64,000 nucleotides of DNA from Zingiber officinale (lineage: Eukaryota; Streptophyta; Magnoliopsida; Zingiberales; Zingiberaceae). Of the stretch, positions 1-10,740 are shown in pieces (the stretch's first letter is position 1; each line of letters opens with the position of its first letter). The notes beneath the pieces were generated by a model, which did not search any database, was not told the origin of the DNA, and saw only the letters and a list, made by a program, of their open reading frames with translations. Position numbers and translations under genes: made by a program. Location: positions 27,514,636 through 27,578,635 of the forward strand of contig NC_056002.1 of the NCBI RefSeq assembly GCF_018446385.1, given 5' to 3'.

Positions 1-142
1 TTTTACTCTTTCAAAGAGTAACACTAATAATCTTTCTCATTTTCAAAGGTTAGTAAAACCTTGAAAATGCTCTCCAAGTGCCAACTTCATCAAGGTTGGG
101 TTGACTACCATTCCAATTAGAGTTGACACTCTCTAAACCCAT

Positions 143-1970
143 CTAAGGTGTAGAGAATATGCTCCTAGGAACCCAAAACCTATTAGTACTCCTTGGATTC
201 TCTAGGTACTCACTAGGGATGACTTCCCTAGATACCTTCTTAAGGACCTTTCTAGGCTTCTTAGAAGCCTTGGTCACCTCTACTAGGTCACTTCTAGAAA
301 TAACTTCTCTTGTAACCTTCTCTGTGACTTTATTAGGCCTTTTTGGAGCCTTAGTCACCTTTACTAGATCAACTTTAGGGATTGCCTCCCTTGCGACCTT
401 CTTTGTGACTTTGTTAGACTTCTTAAAAGTCTTAGTCACATTGGTCTGTCAAAAGTACTCTTAGGGAGTCCTTCCCTAATATCTTTGACTTGACCTCTAC
501 ATCTAGGGTTGGTCTCATAGCTATATGGAACCCTATGAAAGGAAGTCACATCCTACTTGGCTTTAGGTTTGTATCTCAAACCCCTATAGCCATTGGATGA
601 CTCTTGTCTAGCTTTTCCTAAGTTATGCTCATTTTGACCCCTAAGCATATTTTCCATTCTTGCTAGGGTCCTTTCTAGATTATCAAGTCTTGACCTTAAG
701 ACTTGATTGTTCACTCTTAAATCCGTAGATTTAAATTTTTCTTGATTCCTATGAGCATTTCTATATTTAGGCATATATCTATAATCCTTAGAATTATTAC
801 CTAAGTTGCTATCTATCTTCCTAAACTTAGGTATGGTAGATCTAACATGAGGAGGAATATATATTTATCCTTAGTTCCATCATGCTTCCTACTTTCATGA
901 TAATGAGCATTACAATGATAAGAATTATTTCTAGCATGCTTTTTATCTTGTGTCAAAAGAATAGATTCATTAAATGATACCTTGGTTTTTACCTTGGAAG
1001 CTCCCCCTAGACTTGTGCTTCCTTCTTTGACTTTGATTGACTTCCTCTCTTTAGGACATTGACTTCGGTAATTGTCTCTTTGTTTGCATGAGAAGCACAC
1101 AATGTGCTCCTTGCTTTTGTGTTCTGTGGGACCAACCACTTTAGGCTTCTACTTAGCCTTGGTTGCCACTTGGCCCTTCTTCTTGGCCAATTTTGGACAC
1201 TTGTTCTTATAGTGTCCATGTTCCCTACACTCAAAGCAAATGATATGATTTTTATTATTTACAATCGAAATTTCTATACCTTTACTTGTAGGGGCGACAC
1301 TTGATCCTCCATTTGATTTATCTTGCATTGTGGGGGTTGCATCATCTTCTTCTTCCTCTCCTCTTGAGGGTGTGGGTGCTTCCACCTCTTCAACTCTTGA
1401 GGATGTGGATACTTCCACCTCTTCAACTCTTGAGGATGTGGATACTTCCACCTCTTCCTCTCTTGAAGATGTAGAAGATCTCTCATCTTCTTCCTTCTCC
1501 TCCTTTTCTTTCTTCTCCTCGAATGTTGACCTTATGTCAACATCAGATTGGTCCTTCTCTTCTTGGACCAATGAGCCCTTATCTCATCTACTCCTTGAAA
1601 TTGAATGGGGTTTTCATGATAGGCAATGACCTTTTTCCAAAGATCACTTGCACCCATGCATTCACCTACATTCAAAATTATGTTAGAGGGTAATAGATTT
1701 AACAAAAATTTTGTTACCTCCTTATCCGCCTCCGCTTGCTCCCTTTGTTCCTCGGTCCAATGTCGAGGTCGGAGGCGCTTCCCCTTTTTGTCCTTTGGAG
1801 CCTCAAATGGATCTTCCAATACAACCCATTAATTCCAATCCATTTGGAACCAAGTTTCCAACCTCGTCCTCCAATAGTTGAAATGTTCTTTGTCATACGG
1901 AGGTGGAATTCGGATATCTCATCCAAGCGGTCCTTCGGACTCCATCTTCTTCCTCTAACTTCTTGCTATC
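143..1970 (-). pseudogene. Degenerate retrotransposon gag (UBN2-like domain, two zinc knuckles), family A
   Basis: Five overlapping minus-strand reading pieces together match the gag of the 44335-46169 element. In order from the N terminus: a PPPYDKEHFNYW-like start near 1925-1890, a UBN2-like stretch (LLNLLPSNIILNVGE) at 1819-1532, an acidic S/T/E repeat (VEVSTSSR units) at 1480-1370, a first CCHC knuckle CFECREHGHYKNKCP near 1240-1195, a second knuckle CFSCKQRDNYRSQCP near 1095-1050, a coiled-coil-like stretch at 774-600, and a basic repeat ending in WVPRSIFSTP at 143. Frameshifts and stops separate the pieces. In knuckle 2 the zinc-binding His is replaced by Asn, whereas the family C copy keeps it. 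Gag binds and packages element RNA; this copy is unlikely to make a working protein. Confidence 0.75.
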
Positions 1971-2000
1971 TTGGCGGTTAGTCCGTAAAAAAGTGACCTC

Positions 2001-2012
2001 GTTCTGATACCA
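2001..2012 (-). other. Primer binding site (initiator Met tRNA), family A
   Basis: On the minus strand this reads TGGTATCAGAAC, one base away from TGGTATCAGAGC, the usual plant PBS complementary to the 3' end of initiator methionine tRNA. It sits two bases from the LTR edge at 2015, which fixes both the LTR boundary and the minus orientation. Confidence 0.8.
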
Positions 2013-2499
2013 ATTGTTGGGACCGGTGTGCCCACTAGAGGGGGGTGAATAGCGTTTCATCGCGCTTGCGTCAGTTTGCTTCGTCTTGTTGTTGTGCAGC
2101 GGAATACTCGAAGACAAACACTCACAATGCTAACATCTAGGATTTACTTGGTATCCACCTCAAGAAGAGGTGACTAATCTAAGGATCCACACATGACACG
2201 CTATATCCACTAATGAAAACCCTCCTTCTCGGTCGCAGTCGAAGGCGGAGAAGCCTCGTACAAATTCACACACAACACAAACACAAATACAAGAAGAAAC
2301 TCTAAGAATACAAGTGAATACACCTTTCTTCTTGCTACTTGTTGTTGCCTCTTGAACCTTGAAGATGCTCCTCAAGTGCTTTCAAGAACTGGCGTGAGTG
2401 TTGAAGAAATCGCTGTGAAGATCGATGTAAGCTCGCAGGAGAAGATCACAAAGATCTGCGGAGAAAAATACTCCGGAACGGCTATATCCTGTGCTCCTA

Positions 2500-2880
2500 A
2501 TCGATTGAAATCAACCCCAATCGATCGCCATGTCAGCTCCGTACAATCCCAGTTATCCATCACCTGCATCCTGCGCAACGGTCGAATCTCAATCGATCGG
2601 CCAATCGATTGGGACATTCTGAATCGATCCACCGATCGATTCAGATGTTTTCTGTGTTCTCGCGATCGCGCGAGAACTCCCAGCTCCAATCGATCGACCG
2701 ATCGATTGGAGATTCCCAATCAATTGCCCGATTGATTGGGAAGGTCTCTGTGCTCGCGACTTATGCTCCCAATTGATCGACCAATCGATTGGGTCATTTC
2801 TTCCTTCGCAGCACACTCCAATCGATCGACTGATTGATTGAACCCTGGTTCAATCGATTTCCCAATCGATTGACCATTCT
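2500..2880. repeat. GATCGATC dyad cluster in family A LTR
   Basis: About seven imperfect palindromes, 20-24 bp each and 40-60 bp apart, built on ATCGATC. The arms vary between units (CCAATCGATC with GATCGATTGG, AATCGATCC with CGATCGATT, CCAATTGATC with CAATCGATTGG), yet the two arms of a unit largely stay complementary. Because the units are palindromic they create overlapping open frames on both strands (DRSTDR-like, IDWPID-like peptides) that are not genes. Equivalent clusters lie in the family C LTRs. Confidence 0.8.
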
Positions 2881-3292
2881 GGACTTGACTCAATCTCAAG
2901 TCCAAATTCTCCAACCCACTCCTGGTCAACCGTGACCTATTGGGTCTCCATGCCTAGCATTTGGCCACACCCGACCAACCTCGAACTAGTCTTCTAGCCT
3001 CCTCCATCAGCCTCGCGTCCCTCGGATATCTCCCTATCCTTCACGCTTTGCCTTCAGGAGCTTCCTTTGGCCTCATCCTAGTTGTCGGGTCTTCCTTGCC
3101 AAGTCATACCAAAACTAATCTTGCCAAGACCACATGCTTGGACTTACACCCTTTTCCAAGATCACACTTGGACTTTCCAATTGTCTGGTTCCTCACTAGG
3201 ACTTTCTCCTTTGCCAAGATCACACTTGGACTTTCCAATTGCTTGACTCCACACTAGGACTTTCCTGTTGCCTGTCTCCTCACTAGGACTTT

Positions 3293-3602
3293 TGTAACGC
3301 CCCGGCCCGGGCGGGCCCCACCCGGACCGAACCAGGAACGACACCAGAATTACCTATCAGTTTGATGACTAGCTCCACAGACCACCGGAGGTCCTTTCAG
3401 CGTGCTTTGTCCTCACTCGCACGCACCCTGGAAAACTTCCCAGGAGGTCACCCATCCTCAGATTTCTCCAAGCCAAGCACACTTAACTTTGGAGTTCTTA
3501 AGTTTGGGCTTCCGAAAAGGAAGGTGCACCTTGGTGATATGGATAGTATCATCTAACCTTTTAAGTCATACTTAACCAGAATCTCAGAACCGGGGTATTA
3601 CA
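3293..3602 (-). repeat. Left LTR of the Cassandra-like TRIM
   Basis: 310 bp, TGTAACGCCCC at the left edge and GGGGTATTACA at the right. It differs from the other LTR at only a handful of positions, so this insertion is fairly recent. Confidence 0.85.
3435..3512 (-). other. 5S rRNA-like segment in TRIM left LTR
   Basis: On the minus strand it contains AGTTAAGTGTGCTTGG and GGATGGGTGACCTCCTGGGA, which match the conserved 3' half of plant 5S rRNA, including the C-box region and the terminal stem. The 5' half is not recognisable. It is a Cassandra LTR component, not a functional 5S gene. Confidence 0.75.
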
Positions 3603-3748
3603 ATCACCCCCACTTAAAGACACAACGTCCTCGTTGTGTAACTACAAATCACACCACAAACAAATCCCAGAATCTCCCTCGCTAGGTGGTGCCCTGGGTG
3701 CTCCTACCACAGGCGCACTTACGGTCGCAAGGTCGCTCTGATACAATC

Positions 3749-4058
3749 TGTAACGCCCCGGCCCGGGCGGGCCCCACCCGGACCGAACCAGGAACGACAC
3801 CAGAATTACCTATCAGTTTGATGACTAGCTCCACAGACCACCGGAGGTCCTTTTAGCGTGCTTTGTCCTCACTCGCACGCACCCTGGAAAACTTCCCAAG
3901 AGGTCACCCATCCTCAGATTTCTCCAAGCCAAGCACGCTTAACTTTGGAGTTCTTAAGTTTGAGCTTCCGAAAAGGAAGTTGCACCTTGGTGATATGGAT
4001 AGTATCATCTAATCTTTTAAGTCATACTTAACCAGAATCTCAGAACCGGGGTATTACA
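3749..4058 (-). repeat. Right LTR of the Cassandra-like TRIM
   Basis: 310 bp, the same length and edges as the left LTR. It ends exactly where the internal sequence of the adjacent long-LTR element begins (4059), with no TRIM target duplication between them. Confidence 0.85.
3891..3968 (-). other. 5S rRNA-like segment in TRIM right LTR
   Basis: Same content as the segment in the left LTR. Here the core reads AGTTAAGCGTGCTTGG, identical to the canonical 5S box, and the following GGATGGGTGACCTC is kept. Confidence 0.75.
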
Positions 4059-5102
4059 ATATTTTGCAATTTAGTGGTATCAGAGCTCAGGTTGCGGAGC
4101 CTATTTATGTGTTTCGGATTGTGCGATTTGTTTTTCGTGTTCGGTATTTTCGAGTTAATCTGATACCAATTTAGTGGTATCAGAGCATGGTTCGAGTCAA
4201 ATATCGTGTTTTGTGTTTTGAAATTTTAATCTTGTTCCGATTTATGATTTTCGGTGTTCCGATTGTTTTGTTTTTCCTTTGTAAGTTGATCCCTCGATGT
4301 GACTCTCGAGTTGTGGGACCAGGCAGCGGCAGGAATCTCCAAGCTTAGGAGGTATGTGGTATACAGTTATCATACACTTTTGTTAGTACTTGGCTAGTTG
4401 TTTATATCATGTGTACTTGTTTAGTTGCTTGTACCATGTGTTTATACCATGTATGATTTGTGGTGTCAGACATTGGTTAGATCATATATGGTGATATGTT
4501 ATCTTCTGATGAACTATTAGTGGATATTGGACTTAATGGTCTATTATTTATTCTTTGATGTTGATAGTAACTTAAAGAGTATAATGCCTTGATATTTATG
4601 GAGTTGGTAATTTTAGTTGAAGATTAGATTATAGATTTTGTGTCAGTGATCTTATTTTTAAGTATGTTTATTGTACGGACATGAGGAGTCCTTGATATTG
4701 CTATTTAGGTTTACAGTGCCCTAGATATTTTTATGGACCCGATGTGTAGAGTATCGATTACTCTTATTAGCTTGATCGGTAGGAGACCGACGTTCTCTTT
4801 CATAGGTCTTAGGCTCCCTGTATATATATCAATTATGGAAAGGGAAAATGCAGAGGACGATATTATGAACGTTGAGGTCTGATTCTCCGTATATGTGTCA
4901 ACAAGTGAAGGCAGAATATCAAAGTGGCGCAGTGGAAGCAAGATGAGTCCATAACCCACAGAAGCATCCTTTTCGGTTAAGGATTTGATCATGACACTAT
5001 GATGGATTAGTATATGGGTGTGTTATTTGGTTGTTATCCCTAGATGAGGATTTCTGAGTTAGTAGTAAATTTGGGGACCAAATTTTTATTAGTGGGGGAG
5101 AA
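4059..5102 (+). mobile_element. Internal region of a non-autonomous long-LTR element (PBS to PPT)
   Basis: It starts directly after the TRIM with ATTTTGCAATTTAG then TGGTATCAGAGC (PBS, 4075-4086), and ends with the purine tract AGTGGGGGAGAA (5091-5102) just before the LTR. About 1 kb lies between and no gag or pol domain is recognisable, so it is either a large internal deletion or a LARD-like derivative. A second PBS-like TGGTATCAGAGC occurs at 4175-4186, exactly 100 bp after the first. Confidence 0.65.
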
Positions 5103-7957
5103 TGTAAAATACGGTGTCCAAATAATAATTAAATAATAAGTTTATTAGACAAATAATCTTATTAGATTTTTTAGAAATTTTTAGAAATTTCCTGGGAATT
5201 AATTGGAGCTCGTATGATGTATTTTAAGGGATACATTTATGGGCTCGAGGAAAAGTCTATTTGAAATACCCGAAGATGGGAGTTGATTGAGAAACTAATG
5301 TAGGGCTTAATCAAATATACCTAGATTTATAAAACCTTTCTTTTATTTCCTCACCCGCGTGCCCTAAAACCCACGCCGACACCTTCCTCTCCCGATTCTC
5401 CCTTCGCGTCGAACCGCCGCCGTCCCTCCCTCATCGAGCCGATGTCTCCTCTTCGCGTGAGGCTAGGACGATGATGCCGCTAGCCACGGGAGAATCGTTG
5501 TCGCTCTTACCTTCGCCGGCGATCCTCATCCTCGACGCACGCCGCACCCGATCGACCCGGTGCTGCACATCTCGGTGACAACAAAGCTTATACCTCTTCT
5601 ATTCCCTAATTTGAAGATTCTCCGGTGGATCTTCTCTTCGGCTAGCCATCTCACGTATGGCTTCGGTGGCCGGAGGTCGGCAGATCGGAGCCCTAGGTCC
5701 ACCGGAGTGAGGCTAGGGTTCCAACGACAAATCTTTGGATTGAATCGACATTCCAAAAGGTTGTCTTCCCTTTCGTGGCATTGCAACCAATTTCCACCAC
5801 CGAAACCTTCATCACGGTATATTTTCCTTCTCATCTGGACAGAGCTCTAATCAATTTGGTCGATCGTCACCTATTCCTTATCCTTTGCAACCGTTTGTCT
5901 CATTTTTTCGTATCGATGCTATGGATTGCTCAGTATCTGATGTAGTGTTTCTAGCGGTTGGAGTTGTTGTGGCCAACAGAAGCGCAACTGGTTGCAGAGC
6001 GATCACAGAGGTGCCGAAGGATTGGAGTGAGGGGATCAGATCTGAAATTGTTAGAGGAAGCTAAGGTATGTGATCTTTAGGTAACGAATTATGTTGAGTC
6101 TGTTATAAATTGGAAGTTGGAATTGGTTGTGGAAGTTTGCTGGACTGATTTCCAGAAGATTGATAGTTGTAGGTTTTGTTTAAGGGATGTGATAACTTTA
6201 TTCAGTAGCCGTTTTGTTTGTTTTTAGGGAACAAATTCACGATTTGGTAATTCTAGTAGTGATAAGGTTTCGCTGGAATTGTGTGAATTGAGAACTTAAA
6301 CGAGGGTTTGGATTGGCTTTGAGTAGATCGGTAAAGTGATGAGTAGAGGGTAATGAATGAGATCGGATTAGTAACCTGTTTCGGGTTTATTGGTTTACCT
6401 ATTTAAATTCATATGAAGTTGGTTAAAATTGATACGTGGCGCAGGATTTTGATCGAGGCAGGTGTCGTGACGAAGTGGATATCGGATTCAGACTACATTT
6501 AGAGGCGGGTACTTCTTGCTTTATTTTCTTTTAGTACTTTGACCTTAGTGCATGAATTATTTTGGATAAGAACTGTTTACCTTGACTCCACTCTTACTTT
6601 TCTGTGCTTGATACTTCCACTCAAAATCTTTGAGTTACTCATTTTTATATCCATACAGTCTCTTGTTGTTGTCCATGATCAGTAGCAGATACTAGATACC
6701 ATGTTTGTATGTTTTGACTGTTGCTTATTTATGTACTATATTGAGCATGCGGGCTTCATGTAGCATACCTGTTTCTGTTTATATATATATATGATGACTG
6801 TTGCATTGTTCGCATCATGTCATTACATGCATGCCGCATCCTCGGCCACTCGAGAGAGTGGTAGCTGGAGTTGATGTCGCTTGTCCTGTCGTGCCGCACT
6901 CGGCCATTCGTGTGAGTGGTAGCTGGAGTACGAGCAACAGGGACTCCATCGCAGATGTAGCTAGTTAGCTACTATGCAACTGTCCCCTCGGCCATTTGTG
7001 TGGTGTACAGTCTGTCACTGACCCGGCCTCTCGACCATACAGGGGTCGCGGTGCGGAGAGGTGGGCGGGAGTGACCATCCGTGCATACGCTATTGTTATT
7101 ATATTTGCTATGATTGTTGTTATCTATATATGCTGTTATTGCTTACTTACTGCTGGTGTTCACATATGCTGATATGCTTACTTGTGTTGAGATATGTTCT
7201 CATTGTAGATGTCTAGTCATTGAAAATTGGTATATACCTTGCTTATTACCTATGTGGTTATGAGCAGTACTGTAGCAGATTAGTACCAGTTCTGACCTAT
7301 TATACCTAGCCTAGGATATGACTTCAGGTATGAGTGCTTATTTTGGTTCTATTGTAGTATCTGCTATTCCTCTTATGAGACTGTATACTCTTGGCTCACT
7401 TTCTAGTTATATGTATGTTCATGCACTATCTCTTTCCTTACCCGCTGAGTTCCAATACTCACCACCCTGCAAAATGGTTTTCTTTCGCCAGGTAACAGGT
7501 AGATGAGACATGGATGCTTGGAGAGTCCCAGCTGTCAGTCCCACGACACACTCGAGGATAGTTTCTTTTTCTGGTTTTGGTTGCTAACGCTATTTATGTT
7601 TTGGTTTTGTGAACTTGGTATTGTATGCTTCGATATGGATTTTGGAGTCCCCTGGTGGTTGCAGACATTTTTGTTAGTGTCGTTGTTAGTTTTACGTTCG
7701 TATTATTTTGTGTCTTCCGCTGTGCATGTCTCCAGTCGTGTGGGTTGTTGTTAACTGTGTGGTTGTTTTTATTCATTTATGTCCAGCCAGGTAGGCTGTG
7801 TATATTAATTGCGTGTTTGTGTTATTTCTATATTGTTATCTATTCCAGCCGCATGTGGCTGAGGTATATGGTGATGTAGTAATGCTTCAGATTGTCCGCC
7901 GTACAGGGGAGATGTTGTCGAAATTTCTTCGGACAGGGACTCCTCCGGGGCGTGACA
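5103..7957 (+). repeat. Long 3' LTR (about 2.85 kb), Gypsy Del/Tekay-like by its ends
   Basis: It begins TGTAAAATACGG immediately after the PPT and ends GGGGCGTGACA, followed by the ACTTT target duplication. The length and the GGGGCGTGACA end recall Del/Tekay-type Gypsy LTRs; this lineage call is from memory of the family and is not proven without a pol. A GC-rich coding-like stretch (5340-5850) and a tract with repeated CTCGGCCA motifs (6840-7060) are parts of the LTR. No gene is supported here. Confidence 0.6.
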
Positions 7958-7962
7958 ACTTT

Positions 7963-8110
7963 CCCATTGCCTGGCTCCTCACCAGGACTTTCTCCTGCCT
8001 AGCTCCTCACTAGGACTTTCCAAATGCCTAACCTCTAGTTAGGACTTTCCCAGTCAAGTCTCTTGTCAACCTTGACCTACTTGACTTGTATTCTCATCAA
8101 CCTGGTCAAT
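7963..8110. repeat. Stem-loop units in family A LTR
   Basis: Consecutive short hairpins with changing but matched arms: CCTGG/CCAGG, CCTAG/CTAGG, CCTAAC/GTTAGG, then GTCAAGT/ACTTGAC enclosing GTCAA/TTGAC, then GGTCAA/TTGACC. More degenerate CCAAG/CTTGG units lie on the other side of the insertion at about 3080-3290. Confidence 0.7.
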
Positions 8111-8261
8111 CCTTTGACCATCTCCACAACCGGACGATTGCTCTAGCAATCTCCTTATATTGTCAAACATCAAAACTCAAATCCCGACACAAACTTGACT
8201 CAACTCAAGCTTAGTCAAACTAGTCAAACTTGACCTAGAGAAATTGCCCCAACACATATGA

Positions 8262-9640
8262 CCCCAAATTAAATGAAAAATTAAACGGTTGATCCCAAAG
8301 CCACTTTTGAACCTTTCAGTCATTACAGTAAGTCGTGTGTCATTCCCTTCACTCCTCTTGCGCACTTGGTTCAAGATATTGTCTATGTATCAGTCTCTAC
8401 TAGGCTAATTACTTCACACCTAACCTAAGTAATACTTCCTCATCCTATAGATTCAAATTACTCAGACATGTGTCCAAGAGTATAGTATTCTTAACATGTG
8501 TTGTTTTCGCCAAAGACTTTGAGTAATAATTCTAATAAGTAATCATAGGGTATACGTCTCCTTGTAAGTGTAAATGTTGGTGCAATCGACCTCTAGGATT
8601 TTGATGTTTGTTTGACAATATATTTATTGGAGCCTAGTCAGGTCAAGGTCGATTGGATGACTAGCAAATGGGTGAGAAGTCTTGGAGGAGTAAACTCCAA
8701 GCAAAGTAAAAGTCCTAGTGAGTAAAGTTAGACCATAGTGATTGAAGCTAGATGGTGAAAATTCTAGTAAGTGAAGTCAGACGATAAAAGTCCTAGCTAG
8801 TGAGTAAATCTAGGCCCTAGTGAGTGAAGCTAAGCCCTAGTAAGTGAAGCTAGGTGATAAAAGTCCTAGTGACTGAAACTATATAGTGGAAAATCCTAGG
8901 GGAGATAATCCTAGGTAATGAGAAATGTTGGAGGAGTGAACTCCAAGCAAACTTAACCATGTGTGGTCGATTAGACCAGTGGATTTTAGTAAACTTAAGT
9001 ATAGTTTTACCAATACTATTTTAATTTACTATTATTAGTGTTATTCTAATTTAGTATTACAGGAAATGTCTTAATGGATCAGATGATCAGACACTAAACA
9101 GAAAAAGTCCAAACAGGTTTGGAGGACCAGATGTTTGACAAGTGAGTTGAGGTAAGCTCCTAGAGTGAGTACAGTAAGGTCATGTCCCAATTTGGAAAAA
9201 ACCTTAATCGCTGATCCAATTGAAGAAATCTGGAGATTTTTAAGTTGAGATCAAGATAGTCATTATTGTCATACTTATGCATCATTATTATATATTGTGC
9301 TAACTTTATTTTGCATGATAAATATATTATTTATGCTAACTTTGTTTTATAGAAAAGTGAAGTTAACATTGATTGAGGGGTTTTATAGTGCGCACTTAAG
9401 CTGCAATGAGATATTCATTGACAAAACCATATATGTATAGAGTCATATAAAGTCTCAAGGCAGGTCACTCCAATGAATTAGTTATCATAACTAACATCCA
9501 CGTTTAACTCTTGACTTCCTATGTTTTCAGCCAGTGAAGAATAGCTGCTTAGTTAGACTAGGGAGTATAACTTATACTAGTCTCACAAAATAAATGATGT
9601 TCGAACACATCATTTACTAACCTATGTTAAACATGATCGC
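8262..9640. repeat. Old LTR-like repeat copy 1, interrupted
   Basis: 8262-8574 and about 9390-9640 match, in the same order and direction, 10741-11058 and about 11210-11480. Shared landmarks are GATCCCAAAGCCACTT near the start and AAGGCAGGTCACTC in the second part. It looks like diverged LTR sequence, probably Copia, but neither PBS nor PPT could be placed. The middle of this copy (8575-9380) is a different LTR-like fragment. Confidence 0.5.
8575..9380 (+). mobile_element. LTR fragment related to families A-C, plus orientation
   Basis: It begins TGTTGGTGCAATCGACC, the mirror of the family C LTR end (TTGCACCAACA), and continues with GTCAGGTCAAGGTCGA. It then has degenerate repeats such as CCTAGTGAGTGAAGCTAGG, which is the exact reverse complement of a family C hairpin unit. 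I see no target duplication and the right edge is uncertain, so a truncated solo LTR is the best description. Confidence 0.5.
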
Positions 9641-10740
9641 AATATAAAATTTTTATGAAAAATAAATTTACTCTAGGTATATCTAATGGATGATGTAGAG
9701 TGGAAAGAGCATCAACCAAGTGATGCTCAGAAGGCTTGCCTCTATTCATATCCACGTCGAGCAATCGTCAAGACAACTTCACAAAGCCATGAGCCATGTC
9801 TCTATCTTCATTACTAGTTGACGATGGGAAACAAAATGATCAAAGAGAATGATCAAAGCTAGATTCACGTTCAGTGGTCGAAATAATTCGACAACATGAA
9901 TAAATTAAGGAGAACAACCCTTAGGGGTTGTTGTTCCGGCGGCATAGTGGGCATATACCTGCTATTCGACAGTCAGAGGAAGTCCCTTGATTAGTGGAGG
10001 GTCGGTTGAGGGAGGGCGGATGGTCGACGACGGTAGGGAGTGCCGACGAAAGCAAGACAACCCTTCCGAAAGGGCTGTTAGCGGTGGACAATAGCCGGCA
10101 GTTGTTGTCTGCAGGCTTGGCGATGGCTACTGGCGTCCACGAGATGGTGGTGACCAACTGGGAGGTGGTGGTCGGCCGGAGTAGTTGGGCGATGGCGGCA
10201 AACTAAAGAGAGGTCCTCTTCTTGGTGGTCGACGACAAGAGGAGGAAAAGAGGGAGTTGATTAAAAACCTAACTTTTAAGTTTCTAATCATTGGAATTAA
10301 ATTCTCTCTTTAATCTAGATATAAATATATCTCTTAACGGGTTTAGATCTAAATCCAAAATCGTATTACTTAATCTGTTAACCTAACCCACCAACTTGAG
10401 TTTGGTTTAATATTAAACCAAGTTGGTTCAAAATCAAAATACTTGGTTCAATAACCAAACCTCTTTTAATTAAAATCAAATCAATTTGATTTATAATTAA
10501 ACAAAAGAGGATCCAACTCATCTTCAAAAGACGTGACCCATTCGTACTTCCATTTTACTCTTTGTCTGGTTCGACCAAACTAAGTTTCTCTTGATATAAG
10601 AATCCAATTTTTAAACTTATTTTAAGTTTTTCGGACACACTCATAGTGCGTGTGACCCAATAGGTTCTCGGTTATGTTGGTCCTCCATAATTAACTATTG
10701 GTTATGGATCGATCATAAGTAAAACCTAATAGTCTGTTAT
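9641..10740. other. No gene recognised; GC-rich patch in AT-rich repeat
   Basis: Lies between the two LTR-like repeat copies. A GC-richer patch at 9920-10250 has short open frames on both strands (70 and 78 codons) with no recognisable domain; it is probably repeat-internal sequence. The rest is AT-rich with nothing callable. Confidence 0.4.

Larger units (their letters stand above)
3293..4058 (-). mobile_element. Cassandra-like TRIM (5S-bearing terminal repeat retrotransposon in miniature)
   Basis: Two nearly identical 310-bp direct repeats (3293-3602 and 3749-4058), each bounded by TGTAAC/ATTACA, flank a 146-bp interior. Within the interior, next to the right repeat, 3746-3735 reads TTGTATCAGAGC on the minus strand, a PBS with one mismatch. 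Next to the left repeat, 3615-3603 reads as a purine tract AAGTGGGGGTGAT, the PPT. So the element is complete and in minus orientation. Each LTR holds a stretch similar to the 3' half of 5S rRNA, the hallmark of Cassandra. It encodes no protein and depends on other retrotransposons. Confidence 0.85.
3288..7962. mobile_element. Composite insertion in family A LTR: Cassandra-like TRIM plus long-LTR element, one TSD
   Basis: The family A LTR sequence stops at 3292 and resumes at 7958. The five bases ACTTT occur on both sides (3288-3292 and 7958-7962), immediately outside TGTAACG on the left and GTGACA on the right, as expected for a single integrase-mediated insertion. Inside are a complete 766-bp Cassandra-like TRIM in minus orientation (3293-4058), then a plus-strand internal region with a tRNA-Met PBS (from 4075), a PPT (5091-5102) and one long LTR (5103-7957). 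The long element therefore has a TRIM where its 5' LTR should be. Confidence 0.75.
1..8254 (-). mobile_element. Family A gag-only LTR retrotransposon, partial (left part outside window)
   Basis: The right end of a minus-strand LTR retrotransposon. Reading right to left, the 5' LTR occupies 8254 to 2015 (it starts and ends with TGTTGGGG/CCCAACA inverted ends), a primer binding site lies at 2012-2001, and a degenerate gag region runs from about 1970 to 143. The LTR is interrupted by a 4.67-kb composite insertion at 3293-7957; without that insertion and its target duplication the LTR is about 1.57 kb. The other LTR lies off the window. The gag, the LTR architecture and the G-tract next to the PBS resemble those of the complete family C element at 40368-47786, so this is a related but diverged family. 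No pol is visible in the part seen. Confidence 0.8.

Noticed and set aside
1330..1629. Serine-rich plus-strand frame
   Set aside because: Antisense of the acidic S/E repeat in the retrotransposon gag.
3435..3512. 5S rRNA gene
   Set aside because: Only the 3' half matches and it lies in both LTRs of a Cassandra-like TRIM.
5526..5850. Pair of about 100-codon frames on opposite strands
   Set aside because: GC-rich part of a long LTR; no domain, and both strands are equally open.
9994..10206. GC-rich 70-codon frame
   Set aside because: No recognisable domain, overlaps an equally open minus frame, and lies between old LTR-like repeats.
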